Source: an uncultured Dongia sp. (GTDB lineage Bacteria > Pseudomonadota > Alphaproteobacteria > Dongiales > Dongiaceae). From it: a stretch of DNA of 64,000 bases. The stretch is taken from contig NZ_CAKZGO010000023.1 in the NCBI RefSeq assembly GCF_936916975.1, forward strand, positions 1-64,000, written 5' to 3'. Below are positions 17,291-26,814 of this stretch, one piece after another; position 1 is the first letter of the stretch; each line of letters starts with the position of its first letter. Both the position numbers and the translations under genes were made by a program. The notes beneath the pieces are model-generated. The model worked only from the letters and a program-made list of their open reading frames with translations. It was not told the DNA's origin and ran no database searches.

Positions 17291-18586
17291 ATGACGACTG
17301 CATCAACCAAAAACGAACACTCGGATGGAGCGATCCAAAGTTACACGGATCGTATTGAAATCCTGCTCACGGGCTTTAGGCTGGTCGTGCTTGTCGTCCT
17401 GTCGATGACCTTAGCATCGCTCAATGTTCTGCCCGCTCAACATTCAGTTCTCATCTCTCTATCCGGTCTGGCTATTGGGGCGGTCATCAGCGCGTTCTGC
17501 GCCATAAAGCGAGTTCGAAACAGGTTCGTGCCCTGGGCTTTAGCGACCGTGGATGTGGGCTTGCTACTTCACTGCCTGTTTGTTGCCTCGGTGTCCCTGG
17601 GGCTTCCGCTGGACGTGGCCTTGAGTACCCCAGGCGCTTGGTTGATCTTCATCTATCTGATTATGGGGGTACTCAGGCTAAACGCCCCCTTGGTGCTCTA
17701 TAGCGGGAGTCTGTTCGTTGTCGGATGGTATGCGATCACCGTGGCGATACCGTTGACGCCCGGTAACACTGATATTGCACATGCGACGGGACATTTCGTT
17801 CAGGCGGGTGCCGCGAACGAAGCACTCCGAGCTTTTGTCATTCTCGTGTCGACGATGGCTCTCGCGGCGGCGGCATGGCATTCGAAGAGATCCTTAACGA
17901 ACTCCCTGCGGGAAGCTGCGTCGAGGGAACGCTTGGCTGCCCACTTTCCCAAGGCCATCTTGGACCGACTGTTGCTCTCTCGAACGAAGAGGCCGGATCT
18001 CGTTCATGCCAAGGCAGCCATTATCTTCGTCGACATCTGCGGCTTCACGGCGTTGTCGGAAACGATGGCGGCAGGCATCCTGGCGGAATTTCTGGCAGAC
18101 TACCGATCACGGGTCGCCAAGGCCGTCTCTGAACATGAAGGCATTGTTGATAAATTCATAGGTGATGGCGTCCTCGTCGTGTTCGGATTGCCGGACAGCA
18201 GACATGACGACGCACACCGTGCCCTTGAATGTGTCCTGAAGCTGCGTACCGACTTGGCTATGTGGATTAGGTCCAACGACCTACCGGAACTCAAGAACAT
18301 TTCATTTGGGATCGGCGTCCACTATGGAGACGTGATCGCGGGATTGATCGGTGATCAGGAGCGCGTGGAATACACGGTACTGGGTGATACCGTGAATGTC
18401 GCAGCCAGGCTACAGCAGTTGGCAAATGCCAATGGTGGCGACACAGTGTTGAGCGAAGAGTTCATGGTGGCGGCGGGATTGTTGCGGAGCGAATATGCCG
18501 ACTGGATATCGTCCACTCCGGTCCGTGGGCGCAAAGGGATGATCAACGTGATCAGGATTTCCGGCAGCAAGGTCATGGCGGCGTAA
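17291..18586 (+). CDS. Membrane-bound class III adenylate/guanylate cyclase
   Basis: Residues about 30-200 contain six hydrophobic segments forming a membrane sensor; residues about 220-400 are the class III cyclase domain, with the metal-binding VDICGFTALSE, KFIGDGVLVVFG and GVHYGDVIAG...VLGDTVNVAARL. These include both catalytic Asp and the transition-state Asn/Arg region, so it should be active. I start at ATG 17291 (431 residues); ATG 17222 would overlap the previous gene by 35 bases. Its place inside copper genes suggests cAMP signalling linked to metal or redox stress, which is inference. Confidence 0.85.
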   Translation: MTTASTKNEHSDGAIQSYTDRIEILLTGFRLVVLVVLSMTLASLNVLPAQHSVLISLSGLAIGAVISAFCAIKRVRNRFVPWALATVDVGLLLHCLFVASVSLGLPLDVALSTPGAWLIFIYLIMGVLRLNAPLVLYSGSLFVVGWYAITVAIPLTPGNTDIAHATGHFVQAGAANEALRAFVILVSTMALAAAAWHSKRSLTNSLREAASRERLAAHFPKAILDRLLLSRTKRPDLVHAKAAIIFVDICGFTALSETMAAGILAEFLADYRSRVAKAVSEHEGIVDKFIGDGVLVVFGLPDSRHDDAHRALECVLKLRTDLAMWIRSNDLPELKNISFGIGVHYGDVIAGLIGDQERVEYTVLGDTVNVAARLQQLANANGGDTVLSEEFMVAAGLLRSEYADWISSTPVRGRKGMINVIRISGSKVMAA

Positions 18587-18599
18587 AGAACGGATCATT

Positions 18600-19073
18600 A
18601 TGACGAATCAGCGGACTAAAGTGACAATCCTCACCATTGCCGTGGCTGGAGTCCTTGTGGCGGGGGCAGTCCTCTGGTTTGCGCCTTGGTCAAGGGACCT
18701 AACGATCGACAGTCAGGACACTGCACTCGTTGCTCTGGGCAGTGACATCTATCGCAAGCATTGCGCCGCATGTCATGGGGCTAGTCTCGAAGGGCAGCCA
18801 AATTGGAAGGAATGGCTGCCGAATGGGAAACTCCCTGCGCCGCCACACGATGCTTCCGGGCATACTTGGCATCATGCTGACCAACAGCTCGTCGACATAA
18901 CCAAGTACGGTTTTGCGAAGTTCGCGGGCCCAACCTACCAGACTGATATGCCAAAATTCGAGGGAACGCTCTCGGACGAGGAAATCAGGGCTGTCGTCGG
19001 ATTTATTAAGAGTACATGGCCCGAGCGCGAACGTGCTGCACAGGAACGAATTGAAACTACGCCCGTTGAGTAA
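18600..19073 (+). CDS. Membrane-anchored c-type cytochrome
   Basis: 157 residues with one N-terminal membrane segment (about 10-28) and a single haem site HCAACHG (near residue 57). Possible distal Met ligand in TDMPKFEGTLSDEEI. The C-terminal KSTWPERERAAQ helix matches class I cytochromes found next to copper-resistance genes. It could accept electrons from the multicopper oxidase/cupredoxin side. It begins 13 bases after the cyclase stop, so it is probably cotranscribed. Confidence 0.88.
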   Translation: MTNQRTKVTILTIAVAGVLVAGAVLWFAPWSRDLTIDSQDTALVALGSDIYRKHCAACHGASLEGQPNWKEWLPNGKLPAPPHDASGHTWHHADQQLVDITKYGFAKFAGPTYQTDMPKFEGTLSDEEIRAVVGFIKSTWPERERAAQERIETTPVE

Positions 19074-19103
19074 ACGCAGCCGCTTGCGCGTAACAAAGTA
19101 GCC

Positions 19104-19117
19104 ATTTCGCGCGAAAT
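19104..19117. promoter_or_regulatory. 14-bp palindrome upstream of the DUF305 gene
   Basis: ATTTCGCGCGAAAT is a perfect palindrome 32 bases before the DUF305 start. Its half ATTTCGC also occurs at 12984-12990 before the small secreted protein and, inverted, at 1151-1159 before the Spy-like gene, suggesting one regulator for several metal-binding proteins. Confidence 0.4.
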
Positions 19118-19149
19118 AGTATGCGATCCCTCAAACAAGGAGAATTGCC

Positions 19150-19476
19150 ATGCGCAACAAATTTCTTAATGTGCTCGCCATCGCGGCAATTGCCGGGACT
19201 GCTTCAATGGCGTTTGCCGAAGAAACCGATGCAGCCAAGGCCTATATGGCCGCCATGCATAACTCCATGAATATGAACATGGAAATGTCTGGTGATCCAG
19301 ATGTCGACTTCGTTCAGATGATGATCCCTCACCACGAAGGGGCTGTCGAAATGGCCAAGGTCGCTCTGCAATACGGCAAGGACCCAGAAGTTAAGAAAAT
19401 GGCGGAAGGTGTCATTGCTGCCCAGCAGGAGGAAATTACCTGGATGAAGCAATGGCTCGACCTTCACAAAAAGTAG
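19150..19476 (+). CDS. DUF305 family exported protein
   Basis: 108 residues, signal peptide 1-22 (ASMAFAEE). The single-domain DUF305 motif is plain: DVDFVQMMIPHHEGAVEMAK, then VIAAQQEEITWMKQWL. The Met/His helix bundle (MHNSMNMNMEM plus PHH) is a proposed copper or silver ligand set. DUF305 proteins are common in copper islands as periplasmic metal-binding proteins. ACAAGGAGAA precedes the ATG at good spacing. Confidence 0.9.
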   Translation: MRNKFLNVLAIAAIAGTASMAFAEETDAAKAYMAAMHNSMNMNMEMSGDPDVDFVQMMIPHHEGAVEMAKVALQYGKDPEVKKMAEGVIAAQQEEITWMKQWLDLHKK

Positions 19477-19496
19477 GCAAGCGATCGGATCAGCTC

Positions 19497-19518
19497 AACC
19501 TTCCTGCCTGGGAAGGTT
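19497..19518. promoter_or_regulatory. Perfect AACCTTCC-N6-GGAAGGTT inverted repeat
   Basis: An 8-bp perfect inverted repeat with a 6-base centre, 21 bases after the DUF305 stop. Its arms equal the CueR half-site, so it could be a copper regulator site for copA (start 19662); it could also serve as a terminator for the DUF305 gene, though there is no long T run. The -35/-10 flanks are poor. Confidence 0.4.
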
Positions 19519-19547
19519 TGGCAATCTTCCTGTTGCGCTGATCATCT

Positions 19548-19579
19548 TTGAACCTCCCCAGGGGGGTCAGTGATAGACT
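19548..19579 (+). promoter_or_regulatory. Candidate MerR/CueR-type promoter of copA
   Basis: TTGAAC (19548-19553) and TAGACT (19574-19579) are 20 bases apart, the long spacing of MerR-activated promoters. The spacer carries the near-palindrome ACCTCCCC/AGGGGGGT. The copA ATG is 82 bases downstream. No regulator gene is adjacent. Confidence 0.45.
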
Positions 19580-19661
19580 GGCGCCTCAGCTACTCTCCGA
19601 GTGACATGACCGCCTGTGTCGTGCGGATGCTCCGGGTGTAGTCCCACCAGGAGAACGGCCA

Positions 19662-22052
19662 ATGAAACACGTTCATACCCATTCAGGCGGGCACTCCCCG
19701 ACAAGTACCTCAAGCGTGATGGCAACAGACCCTGTCTGTGGGATGTCGGTAGATTCGTCCAAGACTGTTCACAAGCACGACTATGACGGCCAGCAGTACT
19801 TCTTCTGCAGCGCTTCCTGCAGATCAAAGTTTGTGTCTGATCCGCACCAGTACATGCACAAGGAACAAGCTGCGAAGATCGAAGCGCCGTCGACAGGCCG
19901 TGCCGACGGCGTGGTGTACACCTGTCCAATGCATCCACAAATTCGCCAATCTGGTCCGGGATCATGCCCGATTTGCGGGATGGCGCTGGAACCGCTGACA
20001 CCATCGGCCCGAGATGAGCCGAATGTCGAGCTGATCGACATGACCCGTCGCTTTTGGGTCGGCCTGGCCATTACCGTGCCGCTGTTTGCTCTGGAGATGG
20101 GTGGCCATTTTCCTATTCTTAATCTGCACGGAATGATTCCTTCTTCAATTCTGAACTGGCTCCAGCTTGCTTTGGCATCTCCGGTGGTCCTCTGGGCAGG
20201 CTGGCCGTTCTTCGTGCGGGCCTGGGCATCGGTCAAAAACCGCAGCCTCAACATGTTTTCCCTGATCGCACTGGGCACGGGCGCCGCCTACCTCTTCAGC
20301 GTCGTAGCCACCGTGGCTCCTCAGATATTTCCGGCCGGATTTCGCGGCATGGATGGGTCGGTTGCCGTCTATTTTGAGGCAGCCGCCGTGATCACCGTTC
20401 TGGTACTTCTCGGGCAGGTGCTGGAACTGAGAGCACGTGAGCATACAGGTGGTGCGATCAAGGCACTCCTCGATCTCGCTCCCAAAACTGCGCGCCGCAT
20501 TCGGGACGATGGCACGGACGAAGAGATACCTGTCGAGAATGTCTTAATTGGCGACCGAATTCGTATCCGACCAGGAGAGGCCATTTCGGTCGATGCGAAG
20601 GTGGTCGAGGGCCGCAGTTCCGTAGATGAGTCGATGGTAACTGGAGAGTCTCTTCCAGTCGAGAAATCAGCAGGCATGTCAGTTATCGGCGGTACGCTGA
20701 ATGGCACAGGCGCCCTCATTGTGCGAGCTGAGAAGGTGGGTGCAGACAGCATGCTGGCCCAGATCGTCAGTATGGTGGCAGATGCTCAGCGCAGCCGCGC
20801 GCCAATTCAACGATTGGCTGACGCTGTTTCCGGATGGTTTGTTCCTGCTGTCATCCTGATCGCCATCGTAGCTTTTGCCGCATGGGCATTCTCGGGTGTC
20901 GAGCAACCGCTGGCGCATGGCCTGGTCGCCGCGGTCTCCGTACTTATCATCGCCTGCCCCTGTGCGCTCGGCCTAGCGACCCCCATGTCTATCATGGTCG
21001 GCATTGGCAAGGGCGCCATGGCTGGCGTGCTTATTAAGGACGCAGCCGCGCTGGAAAGGATGGAGAGCGTCGATACCCTCGTCGTCGACAAGACGGGTAC
21101 CTTGACGGAAGGGAAACCGAAGGTAGTTGCGGTCCTTGGGTCTGCCGATCTGCCAGAGGATGAAATCTTGTCATTTGGCGCCAGCCTGGAGAAATCAAGC
21201 GAGCATCCACTGGCCGCGGCGATTGTGGCTGCCGCCCTGGAAAGAAAGCTGGCGCTGTCAGAGGTGGCGGATTTCGAGTCCGTCACTGGGAAAGGTGTTG
21301 CGGGAGTTGTGAACGGGCGGCACGTGGCGCTCGGTAATCTGAAGATGATGGAGAGCGTCGGAGCCACTGTGGGAGATTTGGAGCGGCGAGCAGACGATCT
21401 GCGGAAGGATGGAGCCACCGCGTTATTCATTGCCGTTGATGGCAGAGCAGTTGGCGCCATTGCGGTGGCAGACCCGATCAAAGCAACAACACCCGATGCT
21501 CTTCGTGCTTTGCGAGATAGCGGTCTTCGAATTGTGATGCTGACAGGGGACAACAAGACCACTGCTCTGGCGGTCGCTGCAAAGCTGGGCATTGACGAGG
21601 TCGAAGCCGAAGTTCTGCCTCAGCACAAGAATCAGATCGTCAAGAAGATGCGTGCCGAGGGCCATGTTGTTGCCATGGCCGGAGATGGCGTCAACGACGC
21701 ACCCGCGTTGGCTGAGGCCGATATCGGCGTTGCCATGGGGACCGGGACGGACATTGCCATCCGCAGTGCCGGGGTAACCCTGGTGAAAGGTGATTTATCC
21801 GGCATTGTCAGGGCGCGCGAGCTGAGCCGGGCAACTATGCGCAATATCCGGCAAAACCTGTTCCTGGCTTTCGTCTATAACGCGCTCGGAGTGCCAATAG
21901 CGGCTGGACTCCTCTATCCGGCCTTTGGTGTCCTGCTGTCGCCCATTATCGCCGCGGCCGCTATGGCCCTAAGTTCAGTATCGGTCGTTGGAAATGCACT
22001 GCGGCTGCGGTTGGCGCCAATATCGGGAGTGGTCCGTCAGTCCCCTCGTTAG
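19662..22052 (+). CDS. copA: Copper(I)-exporting P1B-type ATPase
   Basis: 796 residues. In place of HMA domains the N-terminus has a YHS domain ([23 protein letters not shown]) and a second Cys domain with [21 protein letters not shown]. Eight membrane segments follow with TGES, the copper motif [12 protein letters not shown] (C432-P-C434), DKTGT (D476), SEHPLA and GDGVNDAP. This is a typical CopA-like Cu+ efflux pump of the YHS-bearing group. GGAG lies 8 bases upstream of the ATG. Two candidate copper-regulator sites lie in the 185-base leader. It is the second metal ATPase in the island and, unlike the CPD pump at 2811, has the standard copper site. Confidence 0.95.
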   Translation: MKHVHTHSGGHSPTSTSSVMATDPVCGMSVDSSKTVHKHDYDGQQYFFCSASCRSKFVSDPHQYMHKEQAAKIEAPSTGRADGVVYTCPMHPQIRQSGPGSCPICGMALEPLTPSARDEPNVELIDMTRRFWVGLAITVPLFALEMGGHFPILNLHGMIPSSILNWLQLALASPVVLWAGWPFFVRAWASVKNRSLNMFSLIALGTGAAYLFSVVATVAPQIFPAGFRGMDGSVAVYFEAAAVITVLVLLGQVLELRAREHTGGAIKALLDLAPKTARRIRDDGTDEEIPVENVLIGDRIRIRPGEAISVDAKVVEGRSSVDESMVTGESLPVEKSAGMSVIGGTLNGTGALIVRAEKVGADSMLAQIVSMVADAQRSRAPIQRLADAVSGWFVPAVILIAIVAFAAWAFSGVEQPLAHGLVAAVSVLIIACPCALGLATPMSIMVGIGKGAMAGVLIKDAAALERMESVDTLVVDKTGTLTEGKPKVVAVLGSADLPEDEILSFGASLEKSSEHPLAAAIVAAALERKLALSEVADFESVTGKGVAGVVNGRHVALGNLKMMESVGATVGDLERRADDLRKDGATALFIAVDGRAVGAIAVADPIKATTPDALRALRDSGLRIVMLTGDNKTTALAVAAKLGIDEVEAEVLPQHKNQIVKKMRAEGHVVAMAGDGVNDAPALAEADIGVAMGTGTDIAIRSAGVTLVKGDLSGIVRARELSRATMRNIRQNLFLAFVYNALGVPIAAGLLYPAFGVLLSPIIAAAAMALSSVSVVGNALRLRLAPISGVVRQSPR

Positions 22053-22213
22053 CAAGGCAGGCAAGGTCGCCTGCCAATGGCAAAAGAGGAGGTGAGAATG
22101 CGTGCGCAATCTTTAGAAGATGGTGGGCTGGCCTGATGCAGTTGAGGTCCCGATGCCATTGGCAGACCTCTGGTTGACGCATCTCATTATCTAATACATT
22201 GAAATACATATAG

Positions 22214-22249
22214 AATACGTCGCCGTTGAATTTCTTAAGTCGTCGTATT
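22214..22249. promoter_or_regulatory. Candidate operator of the MNT/HEPN pair
   Basis: AATACG (22214-22219) and CGTATT (22244-22249) are inverted, with a further CGTATTAC copy at 22266-22273 and AATACAT copies near 22193-22209. The cluster lies within 90 bases upstream of the antitoxin start, where autoregulation of such pairs is usual. Confidence 0.3.
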
Positions 22250-22282
22250 ACATTGGCTGTTAAATCGTATTACGAGGATCTA

Positions 22283-22780
22283 ATGCCATTACCAGTTCAG
22301 TCCGTGCGGGCCAGCTCCGAGCATCGCCCAATCCTCGCGGCAGTCGCCAAACTGCTTAAGGAGGGCAGAGCGGAAGATCTCCATAGGTTCCTGACAACAA
22401 ACACCGCGATCGGTATTGGGCCATTCAGAAGCGAGGACGCGGCGCTTGGTTTCCTTCGAGACCGTCTGGTGTTCGCTCTGCGCCCCGATGCTATCTGGTT
22501 GTTCGGCAGCCGCGCCCGCGGCGATGCCCGTCACGACAGTGACTTCGACCTTCTGGTCGTGCTGCCCGAGGGCCGCGGCGATGACGCCTACTCTTATGAA
22601 GCTGTGGCTCAGCCCGTCATTGCCAGCGGCTTGCCGTACGACATCGTTCCGGCACGGTGGTCCGAGATTATGGATGGCATGAAGCAGCCTGGCAGTCTGG
22701 CTTCTCGGGCGATCAAGGAAGGCCGATTGATCTACAAGCGTCGGAAGTTCGACCTGCCTGCAGGCATTGTTGGCGAATGA
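22283..22780 (+). CDS. MNT-type nucleotidyltransferase (antitoxin-like) of an MNT/HEPN pair
   Basis: 165 residues from ATG 22283, with GAGG 6 bases upstream; a TTG at 22226 is less likely. The minimal nucleotidyltransferase motif GSRARGDARHDSDFDLLVV (near residue 73) has the GS and DxD residues needed for catalysis. In MNT/HEPN systems this enzyme AMPylates and silences the HEPN toxin. Its stop overlaps the HEPN start by 4 bases. It sits between the copper and arsenic clusters. Confidence 0.85.
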   Translation: MPLPVQSVRASSEHRPILAAVAKLLKEGRAEDLHRFLTTNTAIGIGPFRSEDAALGFLRDRLVFALRPDAIWLFGSRARGDARHDSDFDLLVVLPEGRGDDAYSYEAVAQPVIASGLPYDIVPARWSEIMDGMKQPGSLASRAIKEGRLIYKRRKFDLPAGIVGE

Positions 22781-23184
22781 CCGACGCTTTCGAGAGCTTC
22801 ATCGAGCTGGCACGGCAAGATATAGATGCCGCCAAAAAGCTTGTCCGAGAGGCTGATCACTCTGGACGAGCCGCTTTCTTTGTCGAACAGGCGGCAGAGA
22901 AGATGATCAAAGCAGTTCTAACTGTCGAAGGCATCATCTATCCGGCGTCGCATCACCAGCTTGGTGTCCTTGCCGCCTTGTTACCCTCGGATCATGAATG
23001 GCGATCTGATTTTTCGAGTTTCGACGCATTCACGTCTTTCGCGACGAAGTTCCGATATCCCACGCCCAGCGGCAGATTGCCCGTCAATCCAGCCGCATCG
23101 GATGTCAGCGAATACATCGAAGAGGTCGCCGCGATCCTCGATGATGTCCTGGATTGGTGCAGAGATGCAGCGCGAGGAAAATAG
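22777..23184 (+). CDS. HEPN domain protein (toxin-like partner of MNT)
   Basis: 135 residues, nearly all helical, with HEPN features: DIDAAKKLVREADHSGRAAFFVEQAAEKMIKAVL, shown here as one helix pair (about residues 15-48; key residues D16, K21, Q38, K42), and the conserved FRYPTPSG near residue 90. The Rx4-6H RNase motif of classic HepT toxins is not visible, so nuclease activity is uncertain. The 4-base overlap with the MNT gene fixes it as a cognate pair. Confidence 0.82.
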   Translation: MTDAFESFIELARQDIDAAKKLVREADHSGRAAFFVEQAAEKMIKAVLTVEGIIYPASHHQLGVLAALLPSDHEWRSDFSSFDAFTSFATKFRYPTPSGRLPVNPAASDVSEYIEEVAAILDDVLDWCRDAARGK

Positions 23185-23334
23185 TCACCAGCTTTTCGCT
23201 GGGCTCTAGTTTCTCTCAATTTTCAGATCGTGGCTGCGGATACTGTTCTCTATAGGAATGGACACAAATGCATTCTAGGCCCGCCCTCAAGTTGGGGACC
23301 TGATCGAAAAATCCCACCTGTTCCAGAAAACGAA

Positions 23335-23370
23335 AAAGCGGCTGGCAAGCTTCGGTTTGCCAGCCGCTTT
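23335..23370. terminator. Strong bidirectional-looking hairpin terminator
   Basis: AAAGCGGCTGGCAA (23335-23348) pairs perfectly over 14 bp with TTGCCAGCCGCTTT (23357-23370) around an 8-base loop. The flanking A and T runs suit termination in both directions. It closes the MNT/HEPN transcript 150 bases after its stop and isolates the arsenic cluster. Confidence 0.85.
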
Positions 23371-23424
23371 GCTGTCGAACACGGTCATATGGCCGCCCCA
23401 GTCGATCGAGGCTTTAGTGGAAGC

Positions 23425-23435
23425 ATTGTAACAAT
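23425..23435. promoter_or_regulatory. Candidate ArsR operator before the arsR-arsC fusion
   Basis: ATTGT-A-ACAAT is a perfect palindrome 43 bases before the start. A second inverted pair, AATTC (23459-23463) and GAATT (23474-23478), abuts the ATG. Either could be the operator for autoregulation. Confidence 0.35.
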
Positions 23436-23478
23436 ACTTTCACGTGCTTAGACAAAGTAATTCGACTATTCTGGAATT

Positions 23479-24354
23479 ATGAAACTCGAAAATATCGCGT
23501 CCGCTTTTAACGCTTTGGGCCAGAGCACCAGGCTCGATTTGATCCAGGCACTCCTCGCCGCTGGTTCTACAGGTATGCCTGCTGGGGATATTGCGGACCA
23601 GCTTGGTATTGCGCCGTCGACCCTATCTTTCCATCTCCGCGCCCTGGAACAGGCCGAGCTGGTCGTCGTGCGGCGTTACGGCCGGAGCCTGGTCTACGCC
23701 GCTCATATGGCGCGGCTCAGGGAACTGCTTGCATTCCTCGCCGTGACCTGTTGCGGGTTTGACTCGGGTCACAACTCGGAGCTTGGCCGCTTCCTTGAAT
23801 CCCTCAACCCGGAGATCAAAGCCATGCAGCCTGATCCTTTCAATGTCCTATTCCTGTGTACGCGCAATTCGGCCCGCTCGATCATGGCCGAGGCAATCCT
23901 CTCGAAGGTCGGCGGGACGCGATTCCGCGCCTATTCAGCCGGATCAGATCCCGCCCAAGAAGGGCCATTGCCGGAGGTTCTGGCGCAGCTCAAGGCCTTG
24001 GGCCATGACGTTTCCGGCCTCCGGTCCAAATCATGGGACGAATTCATCCAGCCCAATGCGCCACAGATCGATTTCGTCATCGCGCTCTGCGATACTGTCG
24101 CTGGCCAGGTTTGTCCGGATTTTGGCGTTAGCGTTGTCACGGGTGCCTGGCCGCTGCCTGATCCATCGAAGTTCACGGGCAGTGCCATCGAACGTGCAAC
24201 ACTCATCAATGAAATCTACGCAGGTCTCCGTCGACGCCTGGATATCTTCATTAACCTGCCACTCAACTCGTTGAATCGCATGTCCTTGAAGGCCAGGCTC
24301 GATGAGCTCGCCGATCCGCATGTGCTTTCTCAAGCCTCGACGGCGACAAGGTAA
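23479..24354 (+). CDS. ArsR regulator fused to a thioredoxin-type arsenate reductase
   Basis: 291 residues. Residues 1-95 are an ArsR winged helix ([20 protein letters not shown]) ending in a Cys pair (AVTCCGF). Residues 118-265 are a low-molecular-weight-phosphatase ArsC domain with the P-loop [16 protein letters not shown] and the resolving Cys pair in [15 protein letters not shown], plus the DP motif (PLPDPSKF). The fusion would sense arsenite and reduce arsenate to it. ArsR-ArsC fusions are known but not common. No Shine-Dalgarno precedes the ATG. It begins an operon with the GAPDH and arsJ. Confidence 0.9.
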   Translation: MKLENIASAFNALGQSTRLDLIQALLAAGSTGMPAGDIADQLGIAPSTLSFHLRALEQAELVVVRRYGRSLVYAAHMARLRELLAFLAVTCCGFDSGHNSELGRFLESLNPEIKAMQPDPFNVLFLCTRNSARSIMAEAILSKVGGTRFRAYSAGSDPAQEGPLPEVLAQLKALGHDVSGLRSKSWDEFIQPNAPQIDFVIALCDTVAGQVCPDFGVSVVTGAWPLPDPSKFTGSAIERATLINEIYAGLRRRLDIFINLPLNSLNRMSLKARLDELADPHVLSQASTATR

Positions 24355-24358
24355 AATC

Positions 24359-25405
24359 ATGCGCGTAGGTATTAGTGGCATGGGTCGCATTGGTCGCTTG
24401 GCCCTGCGAGCGGCGTTGGGTGCCGCGGAGCGTCCTGACGACGACCCGCGTAAAGACAATCGCCTTGAGATCGTCCACGTGAATGAAATCAAAGGCGGTG
24501 CCGCCGCCACGGCGCATCTCCTGGAATTCGACAGCGTCCAAGGTCGCTGGCGCCGGGCGGACATTGCCACGGATGGCGACGCGGCGATCCTCGTTGGCAA
24601 TCGCCGTATCACCTTCTCGGCCGAAGCCGACCCTTCGTCGATTGCCTGGGCTGATCTCGGCGTGGATGTGGTGCTGGAATGCACTGGGAAGTTCCTAACG
24701 CCCGCCATACTGCAGGGGCATCTTGATCGCGGTGCCAAGCGGGTGATCGTCGCAGCTCCGATCAAAGTAGATGGCGTACTCAATGTGGTAGTTGGGGTGA
24801 ATGACCACCTCTATGACCCTGCGAAGTACCCGATCGTCACGGCTGCGTCTTGCACGACCAATTGCCTCGCCCCAGTGGTCAAGGTGGTGCATGAAGCTAT
24901 TGGTATCCGGCACGGTCAGATCACCACGATTCATGACCCCACCAACACAAATGTCGTGACGGATGCTCCGCACAAGGACCTCCGGCGCGCGCGCAGCGCC
25001 ATGTTGTCGCTCCAGCCAACGACCACGGGAAGCGCCACTGCCATTGCGCTCATCTATCCTGAACTGAAAGGCAAGCTGAACGGCCATGCAGTGCGGGCGC
25101 CTGTGCTCAACGCGAGCCTCACCGATTGTGTCTTTGAGTTGCGGCGCGAAACGACGGCCGAGGAGGTCAACGCGCTCTTCCAGGAGGCCGCCACCGGGCC
25201 ACTCGCCGGAATCCTCGGCTATGAGACGCGGCCTCTCGTCTCGGTCGACTATGCCCAAGACACGCGGAGCAGCATTATCGATGCACCTTCCACTTTGGTG
25301 ACGGATGGCACGATGCTCAAGGTCTACGCCTGGTACGACAATGAGATGGGCTATGCCTGTCGCATGGTGGATCTCGCCTGCATTCTCGCCAAAGCCGGAA
25401 TCTGA
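24359..25405 (+). CDS. ArsJ-associated glyceraldehyde-3-phosphate dehydrogenase
   Basis: 348 residues from ATG 24359, 4 bases after the fusion stop. The NAD-binding [15 protein letters not shown] and the catalytic Cys motif [11 protein letters not shown] are intact, with the C-terminal [12 protein letters not shown] of GAPDH. In arsenic islands this enzyme makes 1-arseno-3-phosphoglycerate from glyceraldehyde 3-phosphate and arsenate; the product leaves through ArsJ, the next gene. It is diverged from glycolytic GAPDH, as expected for this subfamily. Confidence 0.92.
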   Translation: MRVGISGMGRIGRLALRAALGAAERPDDDPRKDNRLEIVHVNEIKGGAAATAHLLEFDSVQGRWRRADIATDGDAAILVGNRRITFSAEADPSSIAWADLGVDVVLECTGKFLTPAILQGHLDRGAKRVIVAAPIKVDGVLNVVVGVNDHLYDPAKYPIVTAASCTTNCLAPVVKVVHEAIGIRHGQITTIHDPTNTNVVTDAPHKDLRRARSAMLSLQPTTTGSATAIALIYPELKGKLNGHAVRAPVLNASLTDCVFELRRETTAEEVNALFQEAATGPLAGILGYETRPLVSVDYAQDTRSSIIDAPSTLVTDGTMLKVYAWYDNEMGYACRMVDLACILAKAGI

Positions 25406-25411
25406 GAAATC

Positions 25412-26728
25412 GTGCTCGTGTCCACTACCTCGCCACAGGCTGCGACCGCAGCCCGCAACTACGCGATCGTCACGGCGGCCTATTGGGGCTTTACGCTGAC
25501 CGACGGTGCCCTGCGCATGTTGGTTCTGCTGCACTTCTACCGCCTCGGCTATTCCTCTCTCACTCTGGCTTTCCTGTTCCTGCTTTACGAAGCGGCGGGA
25601 ATCGTCGCCAATCTCGTTGGCGGCTGGTTGGCGACACATTTCGGTATCCCCCGCATGCTGATGGCGGGGTTGGTGACCCAGATCGCTGGATTCTTGATGA
25701 TGTCCGCCTTGATGCCGGAATGGAGCGCTGCTGCATCCGTCGCCTGGGTCATCGCGGCGCAAGGTATCTGCGGCGTGGCGAAGGACCTCACCAAGACGGC
25801 TAGCAAGTCCGCCATCAAGCTCACCGCGGGCGATGCGTCGGGGAAGCTCTTCCAGTGGGTCGCCTGGTTCACTGGCAGCAAAAACGCAATGAAGGGCTTC
25901 GGGTTCTTCCTGGGTGGCGTGCTGCTGGAGTTCCTTGGCTTTCGCGGCGCCTTGTGGGCGATGGCTGCGGCTCTCGGTTTCGTGCTCATAGGCGTACTGC
26001 TTTCGCTGCCGCCAAAACTGGGCAAGGCGCAGGCTTCTCGTTCGGCTCGCGAATTCTTCGCCAAGGGGCGTGGCATAAATTTATTGGCAGCGGCGCGGGT
26101 ATTCCTGTTCGGCGCGCGAGATGTCTGGTTCGTGGTTGGCTTGCCGATCTTTCTTTATTCGGCTGGCTGGACCTTCACAATGGTCGGCAGCTTCCTCGCA
26201 GTTTGGACCATCGGCTATGGAATTGTGCAGGCTGCTGCCCCCGCTCTGGTGCGACGCGGCGGCCATGACCATGAAGCGGGGATCTCTGCCGCACGTTGGT
26301 GGTCCTTCCTACTGACCCTCGTTCCGGTATTGATGGTGGCTTGGCTGCTGATCGGCCAATATAAGGTCAATCTAGCGGCTGACTGGCCAGCACCATTTGG
26401 CGAATGGCTGTCGTGGGGCCTGCAACATCCAGATGGACCCATTGTCGTGGGATTGGTCCTGTTCGGTATCGCTTTCGCAGTCAACTCTTCTGTCCATTCC
26501 TATCTGGTCCTCGCCTATGCGGGTACGGAGAAAGCAGCAGAGGATGTCGGGTTTTACTACGCAGCCAATGCGGCGGGCCGTTTCATGGGCACGCTACTTT
26601 CCGGGCTACTCTATGGCTGGGGCGGCCTCGCGGCCTGTCTCGGCGGCTCAGCCATTATGCTGACGACGTGCTGGCTAATCGCGCTGGCGTTGCCACCGCT
26701 TGGAGTGGGCATCCGGTCGACAAAGTGA
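25412..26728 (+). CDS. arsJ: ArsJ organo-arsenical efflux MFS transporter
   Basis: 438 residues starting with GTG 25412, 6 bases after the GAPDH stop; about twelve membrane segments. ArsJ features include TDGALRMLVLLHFYRLGYS in the first helix region, DLTKTASKSAIKL and the NAMKGFGFFLGG segment. It exports 1-arseno-3-phosphoglycerate, which then breaks down to arsenate outside the cytoplasm, so the GAPDH/ArsJ pair gives arsenate resistance. Pairing with the upstream GAPDH supports the name strongly. Confidence 0.93.
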   Translation: MLVSTTSPQAATAARNYAIVTAAYWGFTLTDGALRMLVLLHFYRLGYSSLTLAFLFLLYEAAGIVANLVGGWLATHFGIPRMLMAGLVTQIAGFLMMSALMPEWSAAASVAWVIAAQGICGVAKDLTKTASKSAIKLTAGDASGKLFQWVAWFTGSKNAMKGFGFFLGGVLLEFLGFRGALWAMAAALGFVLIGVLLSLPPKLGKAQASRSAREFFAKGRGINLLAAARVFLFGARDVWFVVGLPIFLYSAGWTFTMVGSFLAVWTIGYGIVQAAAPALVRRGGHDHEAGISAARWWSFLLTLVPVLMVAWLLIGQYKVNLAADWPAPFGEWLSWGLQHPDGPIVVGLVLFGIAFAVNSSVHSYLVLAYAGTEKAAEDVGFYYAANAAGRFMGTLLSGLLYGWGGLAACLGGSAIMLTTCWLIALALPPLGVGIRSTK

Positions 26729-26814
26729 TGCGCGCGAAGCCATTGTCGTGGCACGAGATCATGTTGACCAATCAGCAAGCCCACCGGATTGGACTTGATC
26801 CCGCATTGGCCGAC

